Made by a program: the position numbers and the translations under genes
Part shown: piece by piece, positions 25,030 through 35,830 of the stretch
Layout of the letters: each line of letters opens with the position of its first letter
How positions within the stretch are numbered: position 1 is the first letter of the stretch
Notes under the pieces: model-generated
The model's input: the letters and a program-made list of their open reading frames with translations, nothing else
Told to the model about the DNA's origin: nothing
Database searches by the model: none
From: Brienomyrus brachyistius
Lineage: Eukaryota > Chordata > Actinopteri > Osteoglossiformes > Mormyridae
Direction: 5' to 3'
DNA: 64,000 nucleotides
Assembly (NCBI RefSeq): GCF_023856365.1
Contig: NC_064548.1
Span: forward strand, 18,958,461-19,022,460

Positions 25030-25500
25030 TATGTCTCTAGAGGACTGTTACTGTTTAATATACCCCCACCTGTGTCTGTATTTTGGAGAAGCCGGACATG
25101 TGTGGGGAAGTTGTCTACTCTATGAGATGAGAGGACCAGCCAAGAGGCAGGTGGGAATATCAGCCCTAGTTAGTATAACCCAAAGGCAGTTTACCATTCC
25201 TGTCTTGATCCCCTATGGACTCGTTACCAGGTCACTCGTGGCTTCTGATAGTTGGTCGTGTGGAGGGGAACCTCATTGACAACAAGTCTGTGCACCAATT
25301 AAGAGTGTCATGTTAAGCCATCAACCGCTCTATTCATGTGAGGCCTCTGATTGGTATCCCATGGGAGAAGGTTGTATTACTCAACATACTGAATCCCTAG
25401 ACTAGCATTTTGAAAACATATTGATTCTTGTATTAAGATCCTTTGGTGTTAGGTCACCCCTGGCTACAACAGCATGATCCTATAGTATCATGGACAGAAG
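25030..25500 (+). pseudogene. Gypsy zinc-knuckle and protease remnant
   Basis: A CCHC-like knuckle reads LCLYFGEAGHVWGSC, with the second cysteine replaced by Phe. The protease region follows: the active-site DSG is DSW here (25247-25255), and a stop comes a few codons later. After it GHPWLQQHDPIVSWTEGIF (about 25449-25505) is the conserved stretch just before the RT domain. The loss of DSG and the stops show an inactive copy. Confidence 0.75.
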
Positions 25501-25589
25501 GAATATTTCCTGCAAAGAAATCTTGTCTTTTTAAATGTGTGACTCTGCCTTGTTGTTCCACTTCTATAAAGAGTTCTCAGGAAAACACC

Positions 25590-25720
25590 ACAGCAATTAT
25601 GCTCGTGGAATACTGGGATCTCCTGGAAGTATTCAGAAGATCGAGGCCACCACACTGCCACTGCATTGTAACTGGGATCATCGACTTGCTGCTAGGGACC
25701 ACAGAAACATAGATGCTTGT
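25590..25720 (+). pseudogene. Gypsy RT N-terminal linker remnant
   Basis: VEYWDLLEVF and, in another frame, KIEATTLPLHCNWDHRLA correspond to the EYxDLxEVFSKxxATxLPxHRPxDC linker at the start of Gypsy RT. The similarity stops at about 25690, before any catalytic motif. Confidence 0.65.
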
Positions 25721-25802
25721 GCATATTAGTTGAAATATGTTGGCACACAGACATGCATGCAGTGGCCTGGGACCTGCTGGTTAGCGCAGCCAACAGGAGA
25801 GA

Positions 25803-26287
25803 GAGTTCGCTGAGTGGATGGAGAGAGGAGGCTCTTTAACCCACAGACTGGCAGGCCTGCTCGGGTGGGGTTAGGGCTGGGTGGATGGAGGGAGGAGGCT
25901 CTTTAACCCAAAGACTGGCAGGCCTGCTCGGGTGGGGTTAGGGCTGGGTGGATGGAGGGAGGAGGCTCTTTAACCCACAGACTGGCAGGCCTGCTCGGGT
26001 GGGGTTAGGGCTGGGTGGATGGAGGGAGGAGGCTCTTTAACCCAAAGACTGGCAGGCCTGCTCGGGTGGGGTTAGGGCTGGGTGGATGGAGGGAGGAGGC
26101 TCTTTAACCCACAGACTGGCAGGCCTGCTCGGGTGGGGTTAGGGCTGGGTGGATGGAGGGAGGAGGCTCTTTAACCCACAGACTGGCAGGCCTGCTCGGG
26201 TGAGGTTAGGGCTGGGTGGATGGAGGGAGGAGGCTCTTTAACCCACAGACTGGCAGGCCTGCTCGGGTGGGGTTAGGGCTGGGTGGT
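25803..26287 (+). repeat. 67-bp minisatellite, about 7 copies
   Basis: The unit contains gggtggatggagggaggagg, ctctttaacccacagactgg, caggcctgctcgggtgggg and ttagggct, with a period of exactly 67 where measured. Copies alternate between cccacagac and cccaaagac at one position for the first four to five units and are then all cccacagac. It lies inside Gypsy remnant A. Confidence 0.95.
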
Positions 26288-26309
26288 ATGACTGTGCTTC
26301 AGCCATTCA

Positions 26310-26530
26310 TGTAATTTTCAAGTGAATACCCTGGGGTTAGGGTGCCTGCCCGTGTTGTCGTGGGGTTTCCTCCAGGTCCTCTGGTTTCCCCCCACAGTGC
26401 AAAACCATGCTAAGATCAATTGGAGTTGCCAAAGTGCCCGTAGGCATGAATGGTATGTGTGCCCTGCCATGGATTGGCGCCCCATCTTGGGTTATTCCTG
26501 TACAATTTTTATTAATCCTCTAGGTTTTTA
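26310..26530 (+). mobile_element. tRNA-derived SINE-like repeat, family B (partial)
   Basis: It carries the family hallmarks gtcgtggggtttcctccagg, tccggtttcccccacagt-like sequence, aattggagttgccaaa and ccctgccatggattggcgcc. The 5' tRNA-like head and the 3' tail are missing or decayed. Confidence 0.7.
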
Positions 26531-27062
26531 ATCTGGACCAATGGCGATAAGTATTAATTAATATGACTGTGATGTCTGTCTGAACTGTGGTCAGTCTGTC
26601 TGCATATATGTTTTAATTAATTTGCACATCTATCCCTGAATTGTAGGTCATTATCCCTGAATTGTAGGATGAATACAGGGATTCTTCCAAATCTCTATAA
26701 TTCATGAACCCAAGGTCTCTAAGTAGTGATACCATTTTCTAGACTTTTCTGATTTCTACAGGTGATTCCGAAATCAATATTGAGGCAACCAGATCCATTT
26801 CGTACATCCATTTTTGTAGTGGAGGCATGATGAATCTTCCCCAATGGCACAGACTACCTCATAACTCATCCCCTGAAGATTTCTTTTCAACAAGTTATCT
26901 CCACCTTAGTATGATGTAGACAACCATAAACGTCTCTCAATAAAACGAACATCGGAAGAGTGAAGGCACGGGTTTAAAGTCTGTGGTTCTCACTAACAAC
27001 TGAAATATGCAATACCTCCATGAGGGTTAACTGCTTACGCGTAAGCAGGTTTATGGTTATGT
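26531..27062. other. Unassigned sequence within Gypsy remnant A
   Basis: I recognise nothing here except a short duplicated phrase (tccctgaattgtagg twice near 26634-26667). It may be decayed RT sequence. Confidence 0.35.
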
Positions 27063-27380
27063 ACCGTCTAAACCCAAAGAACAGAAAGACTGACGTTCTG
27101 TCTAAGGATTTTGACCTACCTGGATCAGCTCCAAAGCCTGTTTCATCATACTTATGATTATTGTTTTCCAAGATGTGCTGCTTGACTCCCCTGCCAGGTT
27201 TCCCTAAGGCCATGGAACTGTGTCTCTTCAACCATGTTTTTAGATTTCTCATAATAACAGGGGACTTGTCTTGGACTGTGGACCACAGTTCACCTTGGTG
27301 TTGTCAAAGGCATTCTACGAGGGACTGGGGGGGCACCATCAAAGTCTCCTCTGGGTATCATCTTTGTATCTCTGAATGAT
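27063..27380 (+). pseudogene. Gypsy RNase H end and integrase core remnant
   Basis: YRLNPKNRKTDVLSKDFD matches the end of RNase H (RPGTKN.KADALSR type). Immediately after comes FSKMCCLTPLPGFPKAMEL with LFNHVF, the integrase core. A frame-shifted GGTIKVSSGYHL is the segment that follows the second catalytic Asp. Sequence between RNase H and the integrase core is deleted. The fragment lies in the same orientation as the gag piece. Confidence 0.75.
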
Positions 27381-27400
27381 GATTACTGGCTTTCTTGCCT

Positions 27401-28055
27401 GTTTTCAGATCTTCACGGATTTCAGTTTGGTTTTTGGTATGTGCATCACACTGGATCATCGCTGACCTGTGCCTGTCCCTTAACTATGTTTCTTGGATTT
27501 CATTTTATACCTGTTGTTTTTTTTGGGGGACTCAGTTAAGAAATCACCACTGCATTTTAATCTCTGATATGAATAATTATAATTGTGGGTTTAGCAATCA
27601 TAATTTTAATAGGCAACCTCTCAGTGGCAGAGCCCCCTGAGGGGGATGTATTGCAATTCGGTGGAGTTCATTACAGTTAGATTGGAGTTTTCATGGACCA
27701 GCACATGCAGATGTCCACTACCATCAGATAAGGATGATGAAGCAAAGTCAGAGGCCTCCATGAAAGCTGGCAATTGAAACACTGACACTTGACCTCATTT
27801 GGCAGGGAATGTTTTCCTTAGTCTACGGGCACTGATCCCAATCACTCAACCCCCCCTTGCCCTACTGACCATGCCATCCCTCAACTGGAGACCACAGCTC
27901 CCTAGGAGTCTTTCGTACCCATCAGTGGGACAAATGGTCTTCCCAGCCATATGGCAAACCTGAGCTCCACAAAGAGGAAACCATGGGAAAGCAAACTTCA
28001 AGGACATATTACATTCTCCTCATAATGGACATAAAATCATAACATAGTTACTTCA
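27401..28055. other. Unassigned sequence, possibly 3' part of Gypsy remnant A
   Basis: A gagccccctgagggggatgt phrase at about 27630 resembles the end of Gypsy polyproteins, but no LTR or chromodomain could be recognised. Otherwise there is nothing supportable. Confidence 0.3.
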
Positions 28056-28260
28056 TCTTTATGGGGGGGGGGTCTGGAACCTAACCTGGAGGCTATCGGC
28101 ACAAGGTAGGGAACAACCCAGGATGGGGCACTAACACATCGCAGATGAAGACACATATGCATGCTTATTTATTATTGATTGCCCTCAACTATTTATGTAG
28201 GCCAATTTGCATGTTTGGACTCAGGATAATTCAGGGTTATTTCGAAGGGGGTTTTCCCAG
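28056..28260 (-). mobile_element. SINE-like repeat, family B, fragment
   Basis: ggtctggaacctaacctgg, ggctatcggcacaaggtagg and aacaacccaggatggggcac are the reverse-oriented tail of the family seen best at 48385. The head is lost. Confidence 0.6.
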
Positions 28261-29288
28261 CATAGAATGAACAGGTTGAACCTTTTAGACACTATTCATT
28301 TCCATTATTTTTTACATTATTTAAAAGCTCTTTAGCTGTTCTTGTTCAAAAGAGATGCCAATCTTTGTTTCCCCCTAGAATTAAAGGGAACCCTGCAATT
28401 AATACATCCACTACCTAGCACCACCCCTGGGTCTTATCTTTGCAACACTCCTGTTAGCTATTATTTGCGTATGTTATCAATGTGCTATTTGCCTCACTTG
28501 CATGTCACTTTGGACAAGCATTAGCTGAATACGTAAAGTGTGAATGTGGCTTGTGAGTTTATCTGTCCCTGTATTGATTTTATTCATTTCATTTTGCTGC
28601 ATTCACTTACCCTTTTCCTGCTAAATTATTCTTGTTGTAGCATCATACCTTATTCCTTTATAGAACTCACCATGAATGGTAACTGATAGTTCATTAGGGG
28701 TATTCAGTGGAGGTTGGCATTGCTCTTGAATTATTTTGTATCTAAATAACCCATTTTATTGTAACCATGCCTTCCTTGTGTTGATAAATAAAGGCTGTAG
28801 AAAGTAATTGATCTAATGAAATTTTAATTTCCTCAGATGACTCAAATGACAGCTTCCTCCAGTCAATATAATTAATTATAGTTAACTAATCAGTTCCCCG
28901 GATTGTTCTCTTACCATTACAGCGAAATTCCCTAGATGGTGCTCCAAGGTAATAAAAGAAAGCCACGTTAGATATTAACAATCACCTTAAGTGACATGTG
29001 ACCAAAAACCACTATAATCTTTAGCCACTCAGTTGGCAAATTGCATTATAAAACCTGATTAGTTTCAGTTATTTGCCCCTGTACTGAAATACATGTCCTG
29101 TTTACAAACTGAGGTTCTTAATCTCATAGCATTCAACATTCCTATCTAAACTCTAGAGCTTCCTGTTCATGCCATAAATGATCAGTATTTTCCATTAATG
29201 GGAATAGCTGACACATGAGAGCAGGGCTGTTTCATTCCGACACTGAAGTGTGATTATATTTAAACCCTGATTTCTAGTTCCTTTGAGC
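28261..29288. other. Unique AT-rich sequence, nothing recognised
   Basis: I recognise no gene, repeat or motif. Confidence 0.4.
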
Positions 29289-29344
29289 AGGCTGCATTAC
29301 ATTTAGGAAAACATTTACTTATTTAGCCGACACATTTGCCTGAA

Positions 29345-29700
29345 GACGGAGTGGTGGCTCTGAGGCTAGGGATCTGTGCCAGTAATCGGAAGGTTGCTGG
29401 TTCAAATCCCGAATGCCCAGAGTGATCCTACTCTTGGGGCCCTTGAGCAAGGCCTTTAACATTTGCTTCATCCTGGGCATCCAGCCCTATAAGGAGGTCC
29501 TCCAACTTCCAGGGAACAGCTTGGGGGTTGGTGGCAGGAAGAAAACTCACATTGGTCCATTTGGACTAGTGTGGTGTTGAGGTATCACCCGCCAAATGGC
29601 TGCACTCAGGTTCTCATCCCTGAGGTGGTTTGTTGAGTGGTGGGTGCTGTAATCAGTGCGTGCTCTTTGCCCAAAATGATGTATAAAGAAAGCTGAGAAG
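29345..29700 (+). mobile_element. tRNA-derived SINE, family A
   Basis: An A-box-like tggctctgagg is followed by a clear B box GGTTCAAATCC at 29399-29409, then the SINE body with cccttgagcaaggccttt. It seems inserted in another old fish repeat, whose halves are acatttacttatttagccg at about 29310 and ggttggagcccacaacctt at about 29776. It is not a functional tRNA gene: there is no complete cloverleaf. Confidence 0.75.
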
Positions 29701-29894
29701 CAGAAAGAGGGGGCAGCCAGTGATCTCAGAGTAGCTGGAGTTCAGTGCAATACTCAAAGGTCCACTGGTGATAAGGTTGGAGCCCACAACCTTCCATACA
29801 TGGGCATAGGTTCCCAACCTTCTGAGCTAAACTGCAGTCCTTACTGATAATTGCTGAATTTCTGTTCTCGCCTATAAAGCATAATTCATCATAT

Positions 29895-30150
29895 TCAATC
29901 CATTCGTTTTCTATACCAGCTTGTCCTTTGCTGTGTCGGGACGGTCTGGAGCCTATCCCAGAAGCTACGGGCACAAGGAAAGGTATAACCTCGGATGGGG
30001 CACCGACCCATATGAGTCATATTTGTCATATGGACAATTTAGGGGAGAAAACCAGAGTACCCAGAAGAAAGCCCACAGAAACACAGGGAGAACATGCCAG
30101 CGATTTGAACCCTGATCCCAGAGGTGTGAAGCGAAAGTGCTAACCATTGC
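29895..30150 (-). mobile_element. SINE-like repeat, family B (reverse oriented)
   Basis: It reads from the tail: ccattcgttttctatacc, ggtctggagcctatccc, tataacctcggatggggcac, then cccagaagaaagcccacag and ggagaacatgcca, ending in a tRNA-like head with tgctaaccattgcatcacc. This is nearly the full family length with moderate decay. Confidence 0.75.
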
Positions 30151-30988
30151 ATCACCCGCGATTCATCATAGTCTGCATATTAATTCCTGTCTATCTTGTT
30201 CATCTGGCTTTCATGGGCAAAATAATAGGCTTTCTCTGTTCATTGTGCCAGCTGCTATTGACAGGCAGACAGCTTTCCTGATTTTCCCAGCCCAGAAGAC
30301 TGACTTAGAAATGCCGTCGTTTTGGTTGTGGCCTTTCTGAACCACAGCGTACAGCTCAACCCTTCAATCATCGCCGGAGATGAAAGGTCAGCAGTGGGAA
30401 ATGAGTCATGTTTGTTGAGATAGCAGTTTAGGACACTTCCACTTGTAAGTCGCCCTAGAGCGTGGGATGTTAACGACAGAAAACAGGGGGAAAAAAAAAG
30501 AAAATGAAAGAAAACAGAAAAGCCTGCTCAACAGAGCTTCTCGGGAATGTATCCGATTAATAAATTGGCTTTATTGCTGTTGTTTCCATTGGCAACATAA
30601 ATGGCAGTCGATTGACATGAACAGGCTTTGTTGAGCATGTGCAGCATTCGGTTGGTTATCAGTGAGTGTACCCTTTGTGGGAAGGGGCCATGTGAGTACA
30701 TAAGCTGAAATCAGCAGTAATATATTTTAATGCATCTCTTATCACCCTAGGCGACAATGGCGATGTTTAATATGCCTGTCTGCATCTGCAAGGCAAATTG
30801 GGGCCAGTTTGTCCTTTTCTCAGATGCCTCAAAAGCTGATTTATTCCTAAGGATGGGTGCTCAGACTAATTAATAAACATTTTCTGGGTATTGTGCCTTG
30901 TTGATAAATTACTAAAATAATATATAGTCCTAATTAATCTTTTATAACAAAACCATTACTAAATTAAATCAAATTTTTTAAACTGCAC
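30151..30988. other. Unique sequence, candidate regulatory block
   Basis: No repeats or exons. The part 30530-30900 is non-repetitive, with motifs such as ccattggcaacataaatgg and gtttaatatgcctgtc, and reads like a conserved non-coding element. That was not tested by alignment. Confidence 0.35.
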
Positions 30989-30991
30989 CTA

Positions 30992-31626
30992 CACTCAGTG
31001 GCCAGAATAGTAGTTCCCGCTTCAACTTTTGGGACCTGGTATTGCTCGCCAGATTATTTTCTTTGTAAAATTAAATAAGGTTGGTCATCAGTCCTATACA
31101 GTTATAGAGAATAGTGTGAAGAGGAAAAAACATCCAGTGCATGACATTGCTGTGGCTGGAAAGAAAGTATTAATGTTAATGGTAAGAGGACAATGACCAG
31201 ACTTACTAAAGCCACAAGGAAAAAATATCTCAGTACGACTGAGGTGTGCAGAAAGGCTCCTCTGAGTACACAGTGCATCTACCCTTGATGTATTTTGGAG
31301 GCAGTAGTGGGTCCTGGTACTGGTACTGGTACTGGCTAGGTGTATCTAATAAAGTGTCATGACCTGCTCGTCCGATCCTCCCATGTGCCACTCCCCCCTC
31401 GCTTCCTCGTGTGTAATCCCTGTGTTACCTGTGTTAGCTGTTTCTCGTTGTTAATTAGTCCGATGTATTTAAGTCTGAGTTTGAGTATGTTTCCCCAGTT
31501 CTGTCATTAACGTTGTTCTGTGTTTGCCTGGAATTAAATCCTGCGTTTTCCCCTATTCCCTGAGTCCTGCCTCTGCTTCCGTGGTCTGTGCCTTCATGCA
31601 ACCGTGACATAAAGTGTCACTGAACG
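30992..31626 (+). mobile_element. Tc1-like element (CACTCAGTGGCCA tips), deleted, with nested LTR
   Basis: It starts cactcagtggccag after TA (30990-30991) and ends in a mutated gtcactgaacg before TA (31627-31628). Inside, remnants such as agagaatagtgtgaagagg, aaaaaacatccagtg and ctaaagccacaaggaaaaaa match the 5' half of a widespread fish Tc1-like transposase gene. The 3' coding half is gone. Without the nested LTR and its duplicated target, only about 375 bases remain. Confidence 0.85.
31355..31609 (+). mobile_element. Solo LTR, 255 bp, with perfect 5-bp target duplication
   Basis: It begins TGTCATGACC and ends ACCGTGACA, a TG..CA LTR with short inverted tips TGTCA/TGACA. It is flanked on both sides by taaag (31350-31354 and 31610-31614). 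It contains a TATA-like gtatttaag and a possible polyadenylation motif attaaa. The composition and ends are typical of fish Ty3/Gypsy LTRs. No internal region is present, so it is a solo LTR from recombination. Confidence 0.92.
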
Positions 31627-32647
31627 TAAATACGCATGAACATTTTTCCAGTCAGGTGTTCTTGCTTTAAATAATTCTCTACTGATGCCATTCCAGTTGA
31701 GAATTTCCCAGCTTTGCCAAATGTTTCTGACTTCATATGTTATCACACAGTTGTCTTTTACTCTATATATACATAAGAATGAAAATGATTCCAATACGGT
31801 CTTAAATTCACACATTGCATATTATTGATTTTAAATCAAAACTTGTCTTATCACCACGGCGAGCATGTCGCTGCTTCCCAGAGGATATTCTGTGTGGATT
31901 TCAGCTCCAGGTGTCAATTAGCGCGGATTCTCGCACTTCCTGGCTAGGAGAGCAACGAGAGCAGCTGAGTGTCTTGAGCCAAGTAGCACACATCTAGGCA
32001 GGAATTATATTGGACAGAGGTCTTTCTTCTGGGTTGAAACAAGTTTGGCAGGAAAGCATTTCATTATCCCACTTATTAAGGGATGCATCAAAATGACAGA
32101 ACGTGAAGTACGAATGTAAAGCAGCATTTAGGAGGCACACAAGTGTAAATAACAGAATATCTACAGTAAGTAACAGGAAATAATGACTTCATAGGCTGGC
32201 ATTGTATATGTATTATAATATGTTTGTGTTAAAATGTACATTTGCTTGAACTAAAGATTTTTATCATACATCAGGTTATGTAAATACAAATTATATTAAT
32301 CCATATATATATTTTTTTACCAGTAGTTAAGTGAGTGGTCGTCTGAACTGCACAGCTCAGAGAAGTGTGCATCCTTCCCTAATAGCCAGAGTAATGTCAT
32401 ACAGAGAAATATTAAAAACTTTTTGTTTTGTTTGTTTGCAACTTTAAATTATAAAAATGCATTAAATTTGCACTTGCTCCAGGAAATGTAATGGTTCCTT
32501 TGCGCAAACAATTCTTAATAACATAAATTTATGCTGCAACAATCTGTTAAATATTGCTGCTGGAAATACTGCTATTTTTGGCAAACATTGATGTCTATGC
32601 ACGTACCGTACAGCAGATGTGAGTTATCTCTACTTATTATTTAATAC
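31627..32647. other. Unique sequence, nothing firm
   Basis: No repeat or exon was recognised. The part 31830-31990 has mixed composition and may be regulatory. Confidence 0.35.
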
Positions 32648-33180
32648 TGTCACATGCATATCACACCAAGAGACCAGCCATATACGCCCAGTCACTTCCT
32701 GCTCTGCCCGAACATAAGGCACACCTGTAAATTATCAGCCTGATTTAATTAGCAGGGTATAAAACCACCTGGTCTTCAGTTACTTCCTTGTCAAGTATTG
32801 AGTGTTTCATCATACTGAGCATTTGTTTGTTTGTTTGTTTGTTTGTTTGTTTGTTTGTTTGTTTGTTTGTTTGTTTGTTTGTTACTGCCAGCACCCTGTT
32901 TATGCATATGACTTCTGTTTGTTCTTCTGGATTTCTTGCTGTTCATTTCATTGTTTGTATTGGGTGATTTTCCTTCATTGCTCATATTGACTTTGTGATC
33001 TTTGACATGAGCTTGGATGGCAGATTTGGTTCACTTTGGTTACCTGGATTCGCCTCCTGACCTTCTGTATGTTTTGGACAATGGTTTTGGCAAAGGGGTG
33101 GTGCTCTTTTGTTTCGTCTTTACAGAATACTCTGCAATATTATGGAACCAGGGGAGATAGAGGCTTCAGGAAAAAGAAAC
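32648..33180 (+). mobile_element. 5' LTR of Gypsy element B (approximate end)
   Basis: It starts TGTCACATGC. ggcacacctgtaaattatc and a TATA box (TATAAAA, 32758-32764) follow, as in fish Gypsy LTRs. A (TTTG)n expansion interrupts it. The 3' border is a guess from partial similarity with the 3' LTR. Confidence 0.6.
32822..32882. repeat. (TTTG)n microsatellite, about 15 copies
   Basis: This is an essentially perfect TTTG tandem repeat inside the 5' LTR of Gypsy element B. It makes reading frames open on both strands, which are artefacts. Confidence 0.97.
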
Positions 33181-33379
33181 TGGGTGAGTACTGTAGATCC
33201 AGTTACTATGATTTTGAAAGATCATAATTCTCAGTCTTAGAATATGGGTGGACCGATAATACTGGGAGTAGGGAAGGGTATCCAGGAGGCTAGGGGAGCT
33301 ACTAGCATGGGGATCCAGATGCCATGAAGGGAGCTTGACTGTAACCTGCTACATTAACAAATGTGACCAATTCGTCCAG

Positions 33380-34660
33380 AATACCAAGAACAGAAATACA
33401 TCTTCAGCAAGACCAAAGATGAGGCTCGTCCTGTAAGGATGGATCCCGACCTCTTTGCTACAGCCACATCTTTCCACCTGATTTCTCACTTGAATTCCCA
33501 CAGCTCTGGTACCCTCTCTAAGCTCTTGTATCTCATTTTTGGTTTGACTAATTGCTAATCGCTCTGGCCATGTAACAGGTTTCCTAAGTTTGAGGGATTG
33601 TTGACTTGTGTCCAGTTACTGAGCATTACCCTGAGTGCTTGATTCCCCTCCTCCGTGTGTGTTATTCCTGACCCCCCCCCCCCCTCCCCCACCAGTCTCT
33701 TCATTTCTGCATGTGCGTCTGCCATCATAGTGCATATATCAAAATCAAAAATATCAATTATGACAGGGAGATTAATAGAAAATGTTTATTACTACTAGAA
33801 GGCACTGCTAATCCTGATTATGCTATATGGGTTAGTTAATGCCCCCTTTTGTTTTGCAGTCTTTAAAAAATGAGGTGTGGTAAATTTCAGATTGTGTAGA
33901 TCGATGACCAGTTCACTTACAGTACTCTCCCAGTATGGCCATCCACTGGGACTTCATAAGCTATGTTCTTAGAAGACTAAGAACATTTTGAAGACTACAT
34001 GAACATTACTGATATTTTAGGACTGGGAACTGTGGCTTTTACAGAGCCACCGTGTCCTTCTAGGGCTATAGATCAGGACCAGATGGAGGTCACATGGAGG
34101 ACAATAAGGTTTCTGCAGTGTTCCACTGGCCTGACACCAAAACTGCCAACAATCTGCAGTGCTTCCTCAGTTCCTCATGTATAAACATTTTCATGAAACT
34201 TATCAGCTCCAGACCTGTGCTTATGCAACCTGATCCAACTCTTCCACTTGCCAATCAGGTGGATTCCTTAGAAGTGTTGGGATGATTCTTTGCTATGCTA
34301 TCGTACCCCCTCTACGCTCTTCCTCTGTGCTTTCTATTTATATAAGCTTTCTGTTGGGTATGGTGAACTGTTGGGTGTGAAGTTGTTACTGAAGGATTTG
34401 AGGCACTATTTGGTAGGGGAAGCTCATCATTCTGTGGTTATTAGACCAGCAGAACCTGGAATACATCTGAGATGCTGAAAGATTGTACCCCTGTTAGACT
34501 TAGTATTCCCTGTTCTTCACTTGGTTCAATTTTACAGTTCCATGTCACTGGGGAACAAGGAACACCAAGGTTGAAGCTCTCTCTTGTCGGTTTGAAACTG
34601 CCATCACTGAAACCATCCTGAACCTCATCCTCCAGCTTTAACAGGAGCACACGTTGCTGA
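33380..34660 (+). pseudogene. Gypsy reverse transcriptase and RNase H remnant
   Basis: In order: PEYQEQKYIFSKTKDEA (RT linker), LVNAPFCFAVF (33832-33864), the catalytic YxDD motif preserved as IDD with a stop in place of Tyr (33897-33908), then EDNKVSAVFHWPDTKTANN (about 34097-34153). RNase H GELLGVKLLLKDLRHYLVG lies at about 34364-34420, and the terminal GNKEHQG/ADALSR-type region at about 34550-34600 is shifted. These motifs copy RNA into DNA in Ty3/Gypsy elements. Several frames and stops are crossed, so the gene is dead. Confidence 0.8.
33672..33684. repeat. C homopolymer, 13 bases
   Basis: An uninterrupted C run, followed after one T by five more C, inside Gypsy element B. Confidence 0.9.
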
Positions 34661-34799
34661 GGCTCTGGCAAGCTGGAATATCATGAACCACAGAGCTGCT
34701 AACTCATACGTTGTTGTAGTCCTCTCATACTGATCTCGGTGATTTTTGTACTCTCATCTCTCTTCTGTGCCTAAACCAAAACTCCACGTTCATTACACA

Positions 34800-35310
34800 T
34801 ATTTGCTCGAGGCTCTATCTATTCCCCAAAGACCGTGGTTGCATATGGCGATAGACTTTATCAGGGATCTTCCCTTCTCACATGGAATTACTACTATCCT
34901 GATTGCTATAGATAGATTATTTTTTTGAATGTGCCATTTGATAAGTTGATACCTTCCCCTAGTCTACCTAAGACTGAATTTATTTAACTGAATTTATTCA
35001 CCATATTTTTATGACTTTCAGAATAGCAGAGAACACTGTCCCCAAACAAACCCCACAATTTACATCTTGGGCGTGAAAAGCATTCTGTGCCCATTTGTGG
35101 TCAACATTAATCTTCCAGGTATTACTGACAAACAGCCGACTGAATCAACGGCAACGGTACTCCTCCATCCATATGAGTTGGAGCTGGTATCTCTCTTGGG
35201 CAGAATATGTTCACAATTCATTGGTTCATACTTTTGTACACCTAACCTCTTTTCAATGTGTTCTAGGATACCAGCCCCCTCTATTCCCATGAGAGATGGA
35301 GGTCAGTGAT
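34800..35310 (+). pseudogene. Gypsy integrase remnant
   Basis: [18 protein letters not shown] and TTILIAIDR form the first part of the integrase core with the first catalytic Asp. After a deletion, [13 protein letters not shown] corresponds to the segment with the catalytic Glu, and in another frame [13 protein letters not shown] with [11 protein letters not shown] is the conserved C-terminal core. Frameshifts separate these parts. Confidence 0.8.
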
Positions 35311-35479
35311 GTTCCAGCTATTGATGAATGGTTTACCAGGAGTCGCCAATTTTAGGAAGTCCCATGTGCAGCTCCGGAAGGCTTTTAAACACAGAAGTGA
35401 TTCACTGACCGCCACCCAACTCTCTGGTTCCACCCTCGACAATGGGTTTGGTGTCTCCTCAGGATATTGAACTGCATAT

Positions 35480-35830
35480 CCCCATGAAGAAGCTGAGCCC
35501 CCAGTATATTGGTCCTTACAAGATCATATTAATCCTGTTACCCATCTTTTACAGTTAATACCCCACTATCAGATTTCTCCTATGCTCTGTGTCTCGTTGT
35601 TAAAGTGAGCTTTCTACAGCATGATGAACCTGCCGTCTGTGCCTGATACACTCCCCTCCTTTAGATGTTGGTGGGGAATCAGTGTTCCAGATACATCTGC
35701 ATCCAGGTCCTGTTGGGCACCAGGCACTGGGGGGCCATTTGAAAGACCTAGAAGACCGGGAGGGCTGTGGCCTTGAGGAGCAATTATGGGTCCACTCCCA
35801 TGGGCCCCTAACTAATTGAGGAGTTCCACC
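35480..35830 (+). pseudogene. Gypsy integrase C-terminus with chromodomain remnant
   Basis: LSPQYIGPYKI is the post-core integrase segment. DVGGESVFQIH (about 35664) and later DLEDREGCGLEEQLWVHS (35738-35791) correspond to the chromodomain of chromoviruses, which guides integration to marked chromatin. This places the element in the chromovirus branch. The Trp of the usual DWEGYG motif has been lost. Confidence 0.7.

Larger units (their letters stand above)
24196..27400 (+). mobile_element. Degenerate Ty3/Gypsy retrotransposon A (interrupted)
   Basis: Pieces of a single-orientation Gypsy polyprotein occur in the right order. Gag is at 24200-24770, a zinc knuckle near 25070, protease and post-protease at about 25230-25500, the start of the RT region at about 25600-25690, an end-of-RNase-H motif at about 27063-27115 and an integrase core at 27158-27370. 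The reverse transcriptase itself is missing. Its place is taken by a 67-bp minisatellite and a SINE at 25.8-26.5 kb. I could not identify LTRs. Stops and frameshifts are frequent. Confidence 0.75.

Noticed and set aside
29345..29420. tRNA gene
   Set aside because: Only A- and B-box-like motifs are present, without a full cloverleaf, and the rest matches a SINE body. The same holds at 55789 and 57712.
32791..32990. Open frames over the TTTG repeat on both strands
   Set aside because: They are open only because the tetranucleotide repeat lacks stops.
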